The notes beneath the pieces were generated by a model that ran no database searches, was not told where the DNA came from, and worked only from the letters and a program-made list of their open reading frames with translations. The position numbers were made by a program, and so were the translations under genes. From Solenopsis invicta (Eukaryota; Arthropoda; Insecta; Hymenoptera; Formicidae), in the NCBI RefSeq assembly GCF_016802725.1, contig NC_052678.1, positions 887,001-951,000 on the forward strand: a stretch of 64,000 nucleotides of DNA, given 5' to 3'. This document shows positions 13,440 to 26,751 of this stretch, piece by piece (position 1 is the first letter of the stretch; each line of letters starts with the position of its first letter).

Positions 13440-16400
13440 TTTAAAAATTTCCAGCAAAAATGTCGTTTGCTGTATTACCCAAGCAGAAAAGAAATATTTA
13501 AAAAATGTTTTAAAAATTATTTGAAAAACGTTTTAAAAACGTTTTCAAAAACGTTAAAAATAATGAGTATAGTCCCCTTTTTTTCATTAAAAAAATGTTT
13601 ATTTTAACTTAAAAAACATGTTTGTTAAATGTTATAAAAACATTTTTTAAATATTTAAAGAAAACGTTTATTAAACATTAAAAAAACATTTTTTTTTAAC
13701 GAAGCATAAATGAGCAAAACAATATTTTAAAAAGAAAAAACATTTTAAAAACTTTTGCAATAAAAAAATTTTTTGAAAACGTGAAAATTCATGGATTTAC
13801 GCCCCTTTTTACATTAAACAAATCTTTTTTTAATATTGATGTTTTATCTTAAGAATTTTTTTTTAGAAATTTTCACGCGGTTACCAATCCAAGTCGCGAC
13901 CTCGGTGAACGTTGTTTGACATCTGTGATCGCTGCGAAACTGATCCCTCGTGATGATCTGTAAACATTTTGTGCTAATACATACGAGTATGCATCACTGA
14001 TAGATCTGGTCAATATATGTTATCAAAAAGACAAAATATATAAATTAAAGTATATTATTTATAATATACTTTATAATATATTTTGTCTTTTCGATAACAT
14101 ACTTAATAAATATATATAATTAAGTTAATTTTTTACTGATTTTTATAGATGATATTAAAACATTTTTTAAACAAATTTTAAAATCAATAATAATTGAAAA
14201 ATAAATAGCTCAAATGTTAAATTAATAATAAATAAAGATATTTTTATAGATGAAAAATAAATAAAAAAATTAATATTAAATAAACATTAAATAAATATTA
14301 AATAAACATTTGAAAAATGCTTACTAAAATTATTTTTTCAATTAAATAATTCATGAAAAAAATAAATACTTAAACAATATTAAATAAACGTTTAAAAAAC
14401 GTTTAAAAAACGTTTATTTAAAAAAACAATAAATATTAAATAGATATTAAATTAATATTCAATAAATATTAAATTAATCTTTTAAAAAATGTTTTAACAA
14501 ATGAAAAATTAATGTGAAGTAAATATTAAATTACCACAGCCCTTCTAGCCCAGTCCTTTCCGAATTTCCTCTTTCCTATTCCCCATACCTCTCTCATCAC
14601 CACCGCTCCTTTTTTGATTCTCTCCTCTATAAGCTCTTTCTGCCCCCCCATTTGCCATCATAATGTACCCCAGATATTTATACCTTTTCACTTCCTTTAT
14701 TTCATTTCCTTTCCATTTCTATATTATCTTTTTCTGTCTCTCACCCCCTCTTCTACACCTCATCACTTTTGTTTTCTCCACATTTACTTCTAATCTTTTC
14801 TGTTCTACATATCCTTCTAATGTTTTTATTAACCCTTTCATCCCTGCTTCATCCTCTGCCACCACCGCCACATCGTCCGCAGGGAATAGATTTTTCTTCC
14901 CTTCACCTTTACTCTCCCTTATCCCCCTTTTTCTAACTCCTCATCCAAATCCGCTAACAATAGTGTGAACATGCGGAGGCTCAACGGACATCCCTGTCTC
15001 ACTCCTCTACCTGTTCAAAAGTTGTCTTTCCCTTCCTTTCCCCCACCCTTACTCTACTGATGATTTGATAGGTTGGTGTGGACGGTGGTTAGCTATGGTG
15101 CAGAAATTTGGGGATGGAAAGAAAGGGAAGGGATAGAGAGGATACAGGACAGGTATGTAAAATGGGTAATAGGGGTGGGAAGGTACACACCGGGGTACAT
15201 GGTAAGGGAGGAGGTGCAGAGGAAAAAATTAAGGGGAAGGGCAGGAATGAGGGCATGGAGCTATGAAAAGAAACTGGGAGAAGGAGGAGGGGGGAGTTGG
15301 CAAAGTTGTGTTGGGAGGAGATAAGAGGTAGAGTGAAGGAGAGAAAGGTGATGGGAAAATGGGAGGAAGAAAGAAGAGGTTTCTATGAAGAAAAGAGCTA
15401 GAATATCAAAGAAATAGAAAAGTTGAGAGAAGAGGGAGGGTTAAGGGGGGAAGAGTTGGTAGCAAGAGAGAGGAGGCGGCAGGAAGAGGAAAGGTGGGAG
15501 AGAATTAGGAGCTCGAGGTTCAACAGATGGTATAACAGAGTGAAGGGGAAGGAAGTGCCGGAGTACTTAAAGAAGGATTGGAAGGAGGAAAGATGGAAAA
15601 GGATTGCAAGGTTTAGGTTAGGAGACGGTATGAGAGGAGGTAGATACTGGGAAGAGAAAGAGAAAAGAAAGTGTAGGAGATGTGGATGGGGAGAGGAAAC
15701 ATGGGAACATATATGGGAGGAATGCACGGATTGGGGGACGGAAAAGGGATGGCAAGAAATGGTGGAAGAGGTTTCAGGTGAGAGGGGAGAGGGAGAGGTT
15801 TGGATGAAGAAACTGGAGGAGATGAGGGAGGGAGGAGGGTGGCTGAGTAAGAATGAGAGTGTGGAAGAAAGAGAGGAAAATGCGGCGGAAACGGAGGTCC
15901 AGAGAATGAGTGTCGAGGTATGAATGGATGAGTGATTTTTCTCTCTCTCTCGTGCGTTGTAAAGGATACGAGAAATAAAATGTCGAAGCTATGTAAACGG
16001 AGCGGAGGTTCGCAGTGTACTCCGCAAGGAATAAAGTACCATATATATATATATATTAAATTAAAGTTGAATAAATGTTAAATTAATGTTTTTAAAAAAT
16101 GTTTTTTCAAATGAAAAATTAATGTGTAATAAATATTAAATTAATGTTAAATAAATGTTAAATTAATGTTTTAAAAAATGTTTTTTCAAATAAAAAATTA
16201 ATGTAAAATAAATATTAAATAAACGTTAAATGAATATTAAATAAATGTTAAATAAATATTTCCCCAAATCATTATTTTAAATATTTAATTTATGTTAAAT
16301 AAATGTTAAATAAACGTTAAATAAATATTAAATAAATATTTTCTCTAAATTATTATTTTAAATATTTAATTAATGTTAAATAAATATTTAATAAATGTTT

Positions 16401-17830
16401 AATAAATATTTTTGTTATAATGAATTGTACAATGAAAAATTAATATTAAATAAATATTAAAAAAACATTTAAAAATATTGTGTGCTGATCAATAAGTTCT
16501 AGTCGTTACATTAATCATGAACTGCGAGTATGTAAAAAGATGGTGACTTCTCAGTTTGGAAAATTTTTTGAGGGACAGAATCAATTACCGTGGGTGTACT
16601 TCATAAAAGATAAACATTAAAAGAATATTAAAGAAATATTAAGTATACGTTATATGAATATTTACTGAAATCATTTTCTCAAGTGAATAATTAAAAGCAA
16701 ATTTATATAATGTTAAATAAACGTTAAAAAAATGTTTACTAAAGTTATTTTTTAATGAATAATTAACAACAAATAAGTATTTACAAAATATTAAATAAAC
16801 GTTAAAAAATGTTAAATAAAATTATTTTCTGAAATGAATAATTCATAAAAAATAAAAACTTAAAAAATATTTTTCCTATTTTTCTCTATTTGAAAAAGTG
16901 CATGTTATTGTAAATCGATAATTGTATCTTTCAAAGTTTATTGTTGACGCTTTTCCGTAATGCTGATTTTGGTTCTCCCGCGCTACATAATGACTGTGAG
17001 CTACTGTCATCGCAGAGATCGCATTTTGACGTTATGTATATCGAGGGTTAATAGTAAATTTATAATTAGAAACTTATATAATATTGAAAGTTGTGTAACG
17101 CGCGCTTGTTTTGCTAGTACATATAAAAAACAAAGTATTGAAAAAATATTAAATAAACGTTATGCAAATATTTACTGAAATTATTTTGTATAATAAAAAA
17201 TTAATGGGGAATAAATAAATAATTAATGAAAACTAAATATTAACCAAATGTTAAATAAACATTTAAAAAACGTTAACTGAAATCATTTTCTTTAATCTAC
17301 AATTAATGGCGAATAAATGTTTACATAATATTAAATAAACATTAAAAAAATGTTTTGTAAAATCATTATCTCAAATGAATTATTAATGACAAATGAATAT
17401 TTATAAAACGTTAAATAAACGTTCAAAAAATGTTAACTGAAATCATTTTCACTAATCTACAATTAATAGCAAATAAATATAATATTAAATATATAATATT
17501 AAATAAACATTTAAAAATTATTTTGTAAAATCGTTATCTCAAATGACTTATTAGTGACAAATAAGTATTTATAAAACGTTAAATAAACGTTTAAAAAATG
17601 TTAACTGAAATCATTTTCTGAAATAACTAATTTATGAAAAATAAATGTTTACATGATATTAAATGTTTTAAAAATGTTTTTGAGATAACATTTTTAAAAA
17701 TAATTCTTTAATGAAAAAAAAATGTTAAATAAATGTTAAATAAATATTTTTTTCTGAAATGAGTTGAGAAAATGAATATAGATGAAAAATAAACATTTAA
17801 AAAACATTTTTTAAATATTTTTTCCTGCTT
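13440..17830. repeat. AT-rich degenerate tandem array (AAATAAAYGTT-type)
   Basis: About 4.4 kb built from variations of short modules such as TTAAATAAACGTTTAAAAAA. In the right half a longer order appears: 'gttaactgaaatcattttc' near 17271, 17432 and 17600 gives a period of about 160-170 bp. A perfect-looking dyad sits at about 14030-14100 ('gttatcaaaaagacaaaata' and its reverse complement). The array is split by the LINE at 14534-16052. No gene of its own is evident. Confidence 0.7.
14534..16052 (+). mobile_element. 5'-inverted, truncated non-LTR retrotransposon (LINE)
   Basis: Two pieces of one LINE lie in opposite orientations. On the minus strand, 15060-14534 encodes part of a reverse transcriptase, with GVRQGCPLS and a YADDVVVVAED catalytic box. 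It ends at a KFGKDWARRA-like stretch. On the plus strand from about 15062, the sequence that should follow directly (FDRLVWTVVSYGAEIWGW) continues the same protein through about 15923, with many breaks. The 3' end has an AATAAAGTACC stretch and then an AT repeat. An 11-bp ATATTAAATTA occurs at both edges (14523-14533, 16053-16063) and may be the target duplication, although the flanks are repetitive. The layout matches twin-primed integration. Ant-type LINE; clade not assigned. Confidence 0.8.
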
Positions 17831-17972
17831 AGGTAGTCTGCCTTTTGCTTTTTCTCTTCTTCTTTGTTTCGATGTCTCTCTCCTTATTATTACAGTTATG
17901 TTAATGATATATAAAATCTTTTCTCTTAGAATATTTTTTTTTAGAATCAATTAAGTTATATAACGCGACTGT

Positions 17973-18043
17973 GTAATATAATATAATATAATATAATATA
18001 ATATAATATAATATACGTAATATAATATAATATAATATAATAT
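17973..18043. repeat. (ATAAT)n microsatellite
   Basis: A run of the 5-mer ATAAT with one interruption (atacgta) near 18013. Confidence 0.85.
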
Positions 18044-18113
18044 TAAATAAATTTAAGGCCGAGAAACAAGCAGTAACGGTTGTCAATTAAAATATTTATT
18101 CCAAAGTCAGTGG

Positions 18114-18143
18114 GACGTTTCGGACTTACTTGTCCTTCTTCAG
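18114..18143 (-). ncRNA. Hammerhead-ribozyme-like motif of a Penelope-like element
   Basis: On the minus strand the sequence reads CTGAAGA, then a short hairpin (GGAC/GTCC), then GAAACGTC. This is the conserved hammerhead core (CUGANGA, stem II, GAAA). Penelope-like elements are known to carry such ribozymes in their terminal repeats, and Penelope reverse-transcriptase sequence lies just downstream. Stems I and III were not folded, so activity is unproven. The motif is on the strand opposite to the RT fragment, which implies a rearranged copy or a second, inverted one. Confidence 0.5.
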
Positions 18144-18399
18144 CCATGTACAAGTTATTTACATGGTTTTGGATTGATACAAATTAGATTTCTTAGATTA
18201 GTATTGAGTGTATGTCCGGATGTTGTAATCTGTCCGTCATTTTTACAGTGTTGACATGATGCAGATGTTCCGTAACGCTAACAAGTCAAGTGAGACTTGT
18301 AAGTCAAGTGAGACAACGTTTCGTAAATGCGTGTCTTTGTGTGCGGATTTTAGTGTCAACCGATACCATAACAATAATTTGGATAGACTACAAAGGTTA

Positions 18400-18807
18400 A
18401 AATAAATAATGATAATTTAGACACAAAATTTGGCACGGTTCTCTATCCTTTAGCTAATTTTTTACACGAGATCATATCTATTCCTCACTCGATGTCCCAC
18501 GTTAACAATAGCTTTGATCTATATAGCTTACTCACAGGGATAATAATACCAGACTCACACATCTTAATTTCTTTAGATGTTACATCACTTTTTACAAATG
18601 TGCTCATAAATCTAGCCATAGAGGCCATTAAAAATAGATGGGATTACATTGGAAAAAACATAAAAATCCCGATAGATGAATTTTTGTTTGCTGTGGAGTT
18701 TGTCATGTCGTCTACATTCTTTACATTTAGCAACATCTTTTACAAACACATGGCACGCCTATAGGATCTCCATTATCTCCGATTATTTTGGACATCGTTA
18801 TGCAAGA
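18400..18807 (+). pseudogene. Penelope-like element reverse transcriptase fragment
   Basis: An open segment from about 18492 encodes ILISLDVTSLFTNV, then IPIDEFLFAVEFV and FYKHMARL. After a frameshift near 18765 it continues as GSPLSPIILDIVMQDL. These are Penelope-type RT blocks (the LDVTSLFTN and GxPMGSPLSP motifs). Only ~130 codons remain. The fragment is cut at its right end by the TIR element beginning at about 18808. Confidence 0.75.
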
Positions 18808-19957
18808 CCTAGGGGTCGATCATGTAACATTTTCCCTAGGGCGGAAACGTGAAAAGTGAAAAGTTTCACGTGAACTGCACGATCATGTACGATTCCACGG
18901 GATCATGTAACTCACTCATGAGCGGAAATATGAACTTTTTCACGTGAACTTTTTCGCCATCAGCCGTGATAGCGAAAAAGTGAAAATTTAGGGAATTAAT
19001 AAATTGTATGTATTTCGAAATTAGAATAAAAGTGTGGTAACAGTGTGGTAACAGTTTGAAGAGGTATTATTGAAGGGGTTAACTTTTTTGGTATTGCATT
19101 GCGTTAACAGGATAAGCTAATGTACGTAAATAAAAATAATGCTTTTATGATATAATTAGATTTGATATTTATATTTGACAAGTTGATATTTTAATAATTA
19201 TATAGAATGAGGTTTCATCAAATGCAAATTTAGATAAAAATATACTTTAACGTGTTTTGATACACAATGATATAAGAAAGGTGTGTCTTGTGAAATATAT
19301 AGAATATTAATCAATCATGTAAGTGTTTATAACTTATAAATTTGGAAAATACATGTGTGAGCGGAGAATTCAGTTTTGATAAAGGTCCGTATTCTAAATT
19401 ATTCAATATTTTTTAATTAAACAAAGATAAATTTAATGACTAATGAAATTAATTTACTTTAAAATTTGTATAAATATAAAACTTAATTAAAGTTAATTTT
19501 GAAAAACAATGTTTGTATTAAATTACAATGTAATTTTTAGAATTAGATTACTACATAATAAAATAGTTGTTACAATATATAGATCATCGAAAATAAATGT
19601 AATATATATTATATTTGTAAATTAAGTTTATGCAATATAACTAAAAAATATTGCTATTTATTTATGAATATATTTTTTTACAATTTCTTTTTTTATATAA
19701 TTAAACTTTTACAGTAAAAGTTATACTATAAAAGCAGATAGAAACCTTTTTCACGACCGCTTGATAGTTGCGATGACAAATTCGAGCCTCTAAAAGTGAA
19801 TTTCGGAACGCAACTTAAACTTCCGCGCATTATCCATACATAATCGCTGTGCGTGAAAAGATTCACGTGAACTCTCTATGAGTGAAAAATGAAAAAATGA
19901 AAAGTGAAAAATGAAACGTGAAAAGTTCCACGTGAAATTACATGATTGACCCCCTAG
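18808..19957. mobile_element. TIR element of ~1.15 kb inserted in the Penelope fragment
   Basis: The ends are imperfect inverted repeats: CCTAGGGGTCGATCATGTAA on the left, and on the right the reverse complement of CCTAGGGGGTCAATCATGTA. Subterminal regions are full of 'gaaaaagttcacgtgaa'-type words in both orientations. No transposase ORF was found, so it is non-autonomous. The shared CTAG at both edges could be a target duplication or part of the TIR. The Penelope sequence does not obviously resume on the right. Confidence 0.6.
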
Positions 19958-20105
19958 GCTGGAGTCCCATGGATGCGGAACGTGCGCAATGCGAAATTGG
20001 CGGAACGCTCGTGATTGGTCCGATCAGTTTTACGTCCGTGCCGCCAAATTTTATCTGCAAGTTTTTATTTTATGCGCAACGCTTGTAGGTTACGCCGGTT
20101 ACTTG

Positions 20106-20151
<46 letters not shown>

Positions 20152-21583
20152 TAAAAATGGATAACCTTCAACAAAAATTTGTAAGAATAAAAATTATTAG
20201 AATTTTGAATAACATACCCAGATGGCACCAAGAAGTCCTAAGAAGTTCACATTGAGCTCAGCTAAAAGAGCAATGAGTTCTTTTTAATCTTCATAAAATA
20301 TCACGAAAGAATTCATTTTATGTTCTTAAGTACAACAGGGAAAAGAGTTCATCGTTATCAGTAAAAAAGAGTTCATATAATAATACATAAAAAGTTCAGC
20401 AATGTATTCCAAAAGAAATCATTTTATATCCATAATGAGTTAAATTGAGAATCATATATAATATAGTATCCATTCTTCCTAAAGAATTCTTTTTACAGCC
20501 AATTGTTGAGCTTTTAAAGAATTTATTGAGGATTCATTGAGAACACTTTTTGTGCTATTTGCAGGAAATACTAGATACAATAAAATATTAGAAATTATTT
20601 AAATTCTTATCTTTATTTCATAATTTATAAAATTATACAATGTAATAAAGTTATATAACAGTATATATGACATAAAAAGTATGATATAAAGTAAATAGCA
20701 TAAACAATATATATAGCATAACAGTATATAATATAAAGTATGCGTACGTGGGTGCGTGCGCGCGCGCGCGTGTGTGTGCGTGTGTGTGTGTGTGTGGGTG
20801 CGCGCGCGCATGTATATCTTGAAATATTATTTTTCTTTTTGTTTTATTCTATCACTGGCATGTTGTACTCAAATCTTTATTACTTGTCCAATATTGTTCA
20901 CCGTGTCGGAAGTATTTGCAGCGATTGTTTCTAAAAGAATGTATAATACTTATTGTATGTATATACAATATTATAAATATAATACTTTAAAGTATTCTAT
21001 AATTGAAACATGCAAATAAGTCGTGTACTATATAGAAAGAATCAAATTTGGGTGGAATTAAATGTATTATTTGATACAAAATTATATCGATATCTTTGCG
21101 TGTATCTAGTACTAGTTTAAAAGAGCACAAAAACTAGAACTAAACTAGAGATGAAGTAGAAGATTTATATGTTTAATAAAAGTGAAATAAAATATAACTT
21201 TGAATTTATTATATATTCTTATTATATAGTTCTATCGGTGGAAAGTGTAAAAAATGGAAGAGTATGATCAGGATCGATAAAATGTAGAAAAAATGTGTGA
21301 AAAATAAATTTTTCTCACATTTCATCAATCTTGACCATATATATTATTAACTGTACAAAAAATGAAACATCGTTAACCTTATTAATTTATGACTATGACA
21401 GAAGTATATCAAAAGTATCTTTGATACAAATAAAGTAGGAGAGATAATTATTATATTATATTGTGTTCACTATATAATGTATTGTTACGTGTACTTGTAA
21501 AAAAGAAAAAATATGTTAGTGTATTGTACAATTTGTAGATTTCCTTCCGAATCTATTGTTTGTTCTTTTTAGTTTCAAAAGAG
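19958..21583. other. Intergenic DNA with dinucleotide repeats
   Basis: No gene seen. Microsatellites: (TG)n at about 20107-20143 and a (GC)/(TG) tract at about 20745-20812. The rest is AT-rich with no recognised element. Confidence 0.5.
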
Positions 21584-24500
21584 TCAATAAACTGCAAAAA
21601 TGCTACTAAAAAGAATAAATCGTTGACTCAAAGTCGGGCCGAATTAGCTAATCGAATACGGTGTTGTTTTTTATTTTTTTTTCTCGGGAATGCTATTTTA
21701 AATAACAATACAATTATGATTTGCGCACTAATTATTGAAACTTTTCTATCTCTAAAGATTTAAAGGATTGCTAAATATATACTATACGTACCGATAATGA
21801 CTGTGCATAATTTAAAGTCTTTAAACTTTATTGTTTTTCGTTGTCCCGACCACGACAATTGTAATGCAAGTCTATCAGAAATTAGCCACCGCATTACATT
21901 TCGAGTAAACTGTCTCGAATTCTTTCCCCCAATTCTCAGAATTCGTCGAATCTAGAAAAATAAACAAAAAATCATTACTATTAATAAATGTTTTCATGAT
22001 TGTACATATATAACTTTTTATTTAACTCACTAAATCTCTTTGAATTTGATCTGCACCGGTCAAAATAGCGTCGAAATTTGTCAATCGTTCTATCGATGTC
22101 AGTGGAAAATCAGGAAAATTTGATCCTTCAACTGCCTCATTCTGATTTTTGTCGTTTCACCGATTTTGTAGCAATATCAAATTTGTTTTATTTAGTAATT
22201 GCTTATGATAAACTTTATACTTTTTTTCCGTCAGTGGTTTTAGAAATAATTATAACATATTTATATTATTGCGTACAACTTACCATTATTACATTAATTA
22301 ATAATATGAAGTTCAATATTTTGTATACTACGAAGCTTACGTTGAAATTTTGCTCATTTTGATTTAATGTTAAATTTTAGAAATCTTGTATGGCTTTTTA
22401 ATTAATAGTAATTTCATAATATTAGTAGCTTATACTTGCGTTTCAATATTTTCCAGGGATAAATAATAATTTAAAATTAAATTATTATTTACATTTTATT
22501 ATATTCAATTTTTGTACTATTACACAGAACTTATAAGCAATATTACAGAACATAAGCACATATTCATTAGTATAAGGTTTAAAGAACTTCAAAAAGAAAT
22601 AAATATAATTTTATATAATACAACAGCTTATGTGTTCTTGATGAAAATAAATTTGTTGCAATTTATTATAGGTATGACATACAAGTAAATATTGTTAAAA
22701 GTTGTAATTATACTGGTATAATTACTATTAATTATATTTATTCCTTGCTTCATATATTGCACATTTGTTTTGCATATGTAGATATGCAAAACAAATGTAC
22801 AATAATTATACAAATCCTTATATTTTTTTTTAAAAGCGTATCAGGTTTATTGAATGTAAAGATAATTACTAAAGAGTTTTAAAATTTATCATTGCCATCA
22901 GTATCCACAAGCATTAACTCATTCTCCAAAACACCAACTTTAGTTATAACATCCAATATACAGCAAAAGCAATAGAAACAAATGCAATAAACAAATGCAA
23001 TATAAAGAATGCAATATATTAGAAATTTTTTGTAAGAAATAAATATTTCTTAAATATTATCAAACCGTTTTAACTATTAAGGTAATCATCTCTGCAGTTA
23101 TTTGCAGTTTTTTTTAATGGTTAAGAAATGTTTGTTTAAAAAAAAATATTTAATTCGTTGTACAAGAATATATTTCTTAACTGCAAATAATCTTCGGCTT
23201 ACTATATACATATATTACACAATATTATTTAAATTCAAATTATCTAAAGATGAAAATTAATTGTAAATAATTTTTGTGTAACTAATTCAATTCATATAAG
23301 ATTTTATGGAAAAGAAGAATCATTAATGCAATTATAAACACATGCTTTTATGATTCCAATAGTATATTATAGAAACCATATACATACATGTCGAAGCTCG
23401 GACTTCCATATTGCACAAAGTGGCAGGCTTTTGAACAATGGATTTCGACAACGTATTTAAAGTTATCTTCTCTGCAAAGTAAATTATCTTTAATTATAAA
23501 CAATATAAGAATGTGTAAGTTGAATGAAGTATTTAAAAATCTGATAAATATGCAAAAATATATATTTCAAGTACGAATCGATTAGTTGTTTTAACACATG
23601 AACAACAAGGAATTAAATTGTATAGATGTAATAACATTTTCAATATAAATTAAACAGAAAATGGATTGATTAACTTTAATTTTGAACAAAATTACGTTCG
23701 ATTTCCCTTATTCAAAAATATCTGTATAATTTAATAGAATATACTGTTTCACTTATATAAATGACTATTTACAATAATTACACATACCATGAATATCATT
23801 GTTTTCTTTATTTTCATCCACGTTCTTGTAGCTGCTTGGAGGCAATAGAGAACTCTTGGAGTTTTGTGCAGCTTTCTTATAAGCTGTATCTATTTGAATA
23901 AAAGAGATTAACAATGTTGAATATTTCAAAGTAGTTAATAATACAGCACTTATTCATAGATTATTTTAATTGTTTTTTAACTTTTTCGTTTGCTTTTTTT
24001 TATTCAAAAGTATGTGTATAACAAACAATGGAATATTGTTTCACGTAAATAAATGAGTGTTTACATTAATATAAAACACATACCATGAATATCACTGTTT
24101 TCTTTATTTTTATCGTTCTTGTAATTGCTCGGAGGCAATGTGGAGCTCTTCGATCTCTGTGTAGTTTTTTCACAAGCTGTATCTATTTAAATAAAAGAAA
24201 TTAACAATATTGAATATTTCAAAGCAGTTTATAGAATAGCAATTATTAATATATTATTTTAATTTTGTTACCCTCATTTTCTTCAATGCTATCATTTGAT
24301 GAATCACTATCAGAAGTACCGTTAGGAAACTTTTTCTTCTTACAAATACGTTTAGTTCGTTGTTGTTCATCACATACGTTGCGAATAATTGCATCAGTAT
24401 CATCACCCGTAGAAATATCAGCACAATATTCTTCTACTTAATTGATTTGCCAGTTCAATAGTAGCTATGTAAATATATAAAAAAAAGTTATTATTGCAAA

Positions 24501-24763
24501 ACAATAAAATTGATTCATAGATATCGTAAAGTATACAACACATTGTAATATTGAAAAAGAAATTTCTATTTACCAAAAGGAGCCAAACATTTCTTAAAAT
24601 GATATATTTGCCATGTTTCAATAGGCAACAAAAAGTGCATTTTCTTTTTTACTATTTTAACATTTTTTGCAGGCCAAACTACTTCTCTTTTTTCAATATT
24701 GACCCATGAATGTGGCACCAAAAAAATAAAGTTGGAGCACACAACGACGTAATAATTAGTCAT
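21584..24763 (-). pseudogene. DUF4806-type multi-exon gene, frameshifted
   Basis: Exon-like segments on the minus strand resemble the DUF4806 gene family that is expanded in ants; its function is unknown. The N-terminal exon is 24574-24763 (MTNYYVVV...PHSWVN...VVWPAKN, GT donor after 24574). A linker exon at about 24272-24464 is rich in acidic and basic residues. Two near-duplicate short exons lie at 24084-24182 and 23788-23889 (both encode S-K-S-S-x-L-P-P-S-x-Y-K-N and end DIHG). A DUF4806 lead-in exon is at 22031-22141 and the C-terminal DUF4806 core at 21792-21951 (RVxR-like IRRILRIGG, then LISDRLALQLSW, FKDFKLCTVII). A short last exon probably ends at 21584. The linker exon has a one-base frameshift after ELANQLS that introduces a stop. 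Additional coding-like stretches near 23390-23477 and 22870-22960 suggest further exons. Exon phases around 22141 do not yet join, so the model is incomplete. Confidence 0.5.
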
Positions 24764-25511
24764 CTGTAAAAATTCATAACCCAGATGTTATGGAAAAGTT
24801 CAAAAAGATTTAAGATACTATGAAAAAAGACAAAACTTGCACAGGATTAGATCATTTTATTAATTATATTTATTTTATTAAACTTAATAAAGTAAATATT
24901 AACTTTATTTTATTAATTTTATTATTATTTTGTTAATTATTACTAGTCCAAACTAGCATCAAGTTTTATGGATGGCATTCAATGCAAATTTATTAACTTT
25001 ATTTGTATGAATTATAATCAAAGATCTTAAAAATACAAAAATATTACAGAATAGTAGAAAATTATTTATACTGAAGGAATTTTATTAAGTTAAAAAATTT
25101 AGTTTAGTCTATTAAACAACTTTTTTTCTTAGAGTGTCAGTTGAAATTTTCATTTAAAAATTCGGATTTCTGCCATGAGTTCTGGCAACTCTTCGGAAGA
25201 GTTCTTTTTCTATAATCGATTAAGAATTTTAAAACTCTTTGGGCAACTAAAACTATTTTTATTATTTTGAAAAGTTTTCATAAAAGTGGAATCAACTTTA
25301 TAGAGTTGGTTTTTGAACGCATCTCAGAGGAAGCTGATGTTACTAAGCGATAGTCTTTTGCCGCGTGCTGGTCCTTAGACGCTGTCCCTCGCGTTTCTCT
25401 GTTATTGCAAATAGCAATTGTTGGAACAGACGGTTGCATAGAAACTGTCCTTCTGCATAACAGATAATAAATATCTTAAAATTTAAGTGTGAACAGAGTG
25501 GAGCAACAACT
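24764..25511. other. Intergenic, no gene seen
   Basis: AT-rich. A small CT/AG dyad region ('ctggcaactcttcggaagag') occurs near 25180-25200. Nothing else supportable. Confidence 0.4.
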
Positions 25512-26751
25512 ATGGAGCAGTTCCCGAGAGAACGTATCGGCACAAGCATATACGTGTATGATAATTACGTTTATCATAAAGATAAACGTTGTCAAGGGAT
25601 TTTTCGATGCTCAGCCCGAAGAAGTGAGGAGTGTTATGCGATTTTAAAGCAGAACGTAGATGATACGTACACACTGAGCTCATCGCATACGCATCTGCCA
25701 GACAACGTTATATTGGAGTAGCTTCGAATGAAGCAAGAGATGCTGCAAATGTGTCGGGAGACATTGATGAAGCCCAAAGAAATTTTTGACACAGTATGTC
25801 GAAGGTAAGTTAATTGAAACGCAGTAAAATTATTTACAGCATTTTTTTCTTTTTATAATAAGTAAAAAGTAGTTATGCATAAAAGTAGTTATTTCAATCT
25901 TAAGTTAGTTAATATTAGAAATAATTTTATAACATATTCGGAACATGTGTATGTAATTTAATTTTACCTTACTTTTATTTTTATAGATATCCTACAGCGG
26001 CTATCGAAGTAACATATAACTCTATGAGAAGTCTTTTGAAGAGAATAATTACGGAAAAGACCGGAAATACCGCGAACCGTTGCCGAACTAGAAATGATAT
26101 TAAGCAATTACGAACCGATACGACACATTTACAAAGGCACGGTAGTGTCAGATGAAGGATACAGAGCCGTTATTTTTACAAGTGACGCTCTGTTAAACGC
26201 TCTAGCAGAAAGCAAGGAGATTTATATGGATGGGACGTTTTCGGTAAGCAATATTTGAAATTTGATAAGTTATTCAATATAAGTAGAAAAAAAGAAACAA
26301 AGAAAAAATGTAATATCGTGAAAAAATTTACATTTTTATGTACAGGTAGTTTCCAGAGTGCCATTGTTCGCACAATTGTATACCATCCATGTGCGATATA
26401 TGGATACGGTAAATTGTGTTATATACAAATTTAACAGCTCTTAAGAATTCGTCTTTTTGATATGTAAGGACACCAAGACCAGATTACACCAGCGTTATTT
26501 TGACTTCAAGCGAAATCTGAACATGTATATCTGTTCTTTTTTCTGTTCAAATAGATAAATGACATAAATGACAAATTTAAGTCTTGTTTTATAAAAACCA
26601 AGATAACGTTGGTGCAATCGGGCTTAGTGTCCTTACACATCAGAAAGATGAATTCTCAATAAAGTAATTTTCATCTAAGATTTAATATGATTATCAATTT
26701 TAGGGTATAGCTGTCGCCTTTGTTTTGTGTGAAAAACGCACAATAAGTGTA

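Noticed and set aside
15398..15923. 166-codon Glu/Arg-rich frame as a host gene
   Set aside because: It is the 3' part of the LINE protein, in keeping with the KEREGIERIQDRYVKW stretch upstream.
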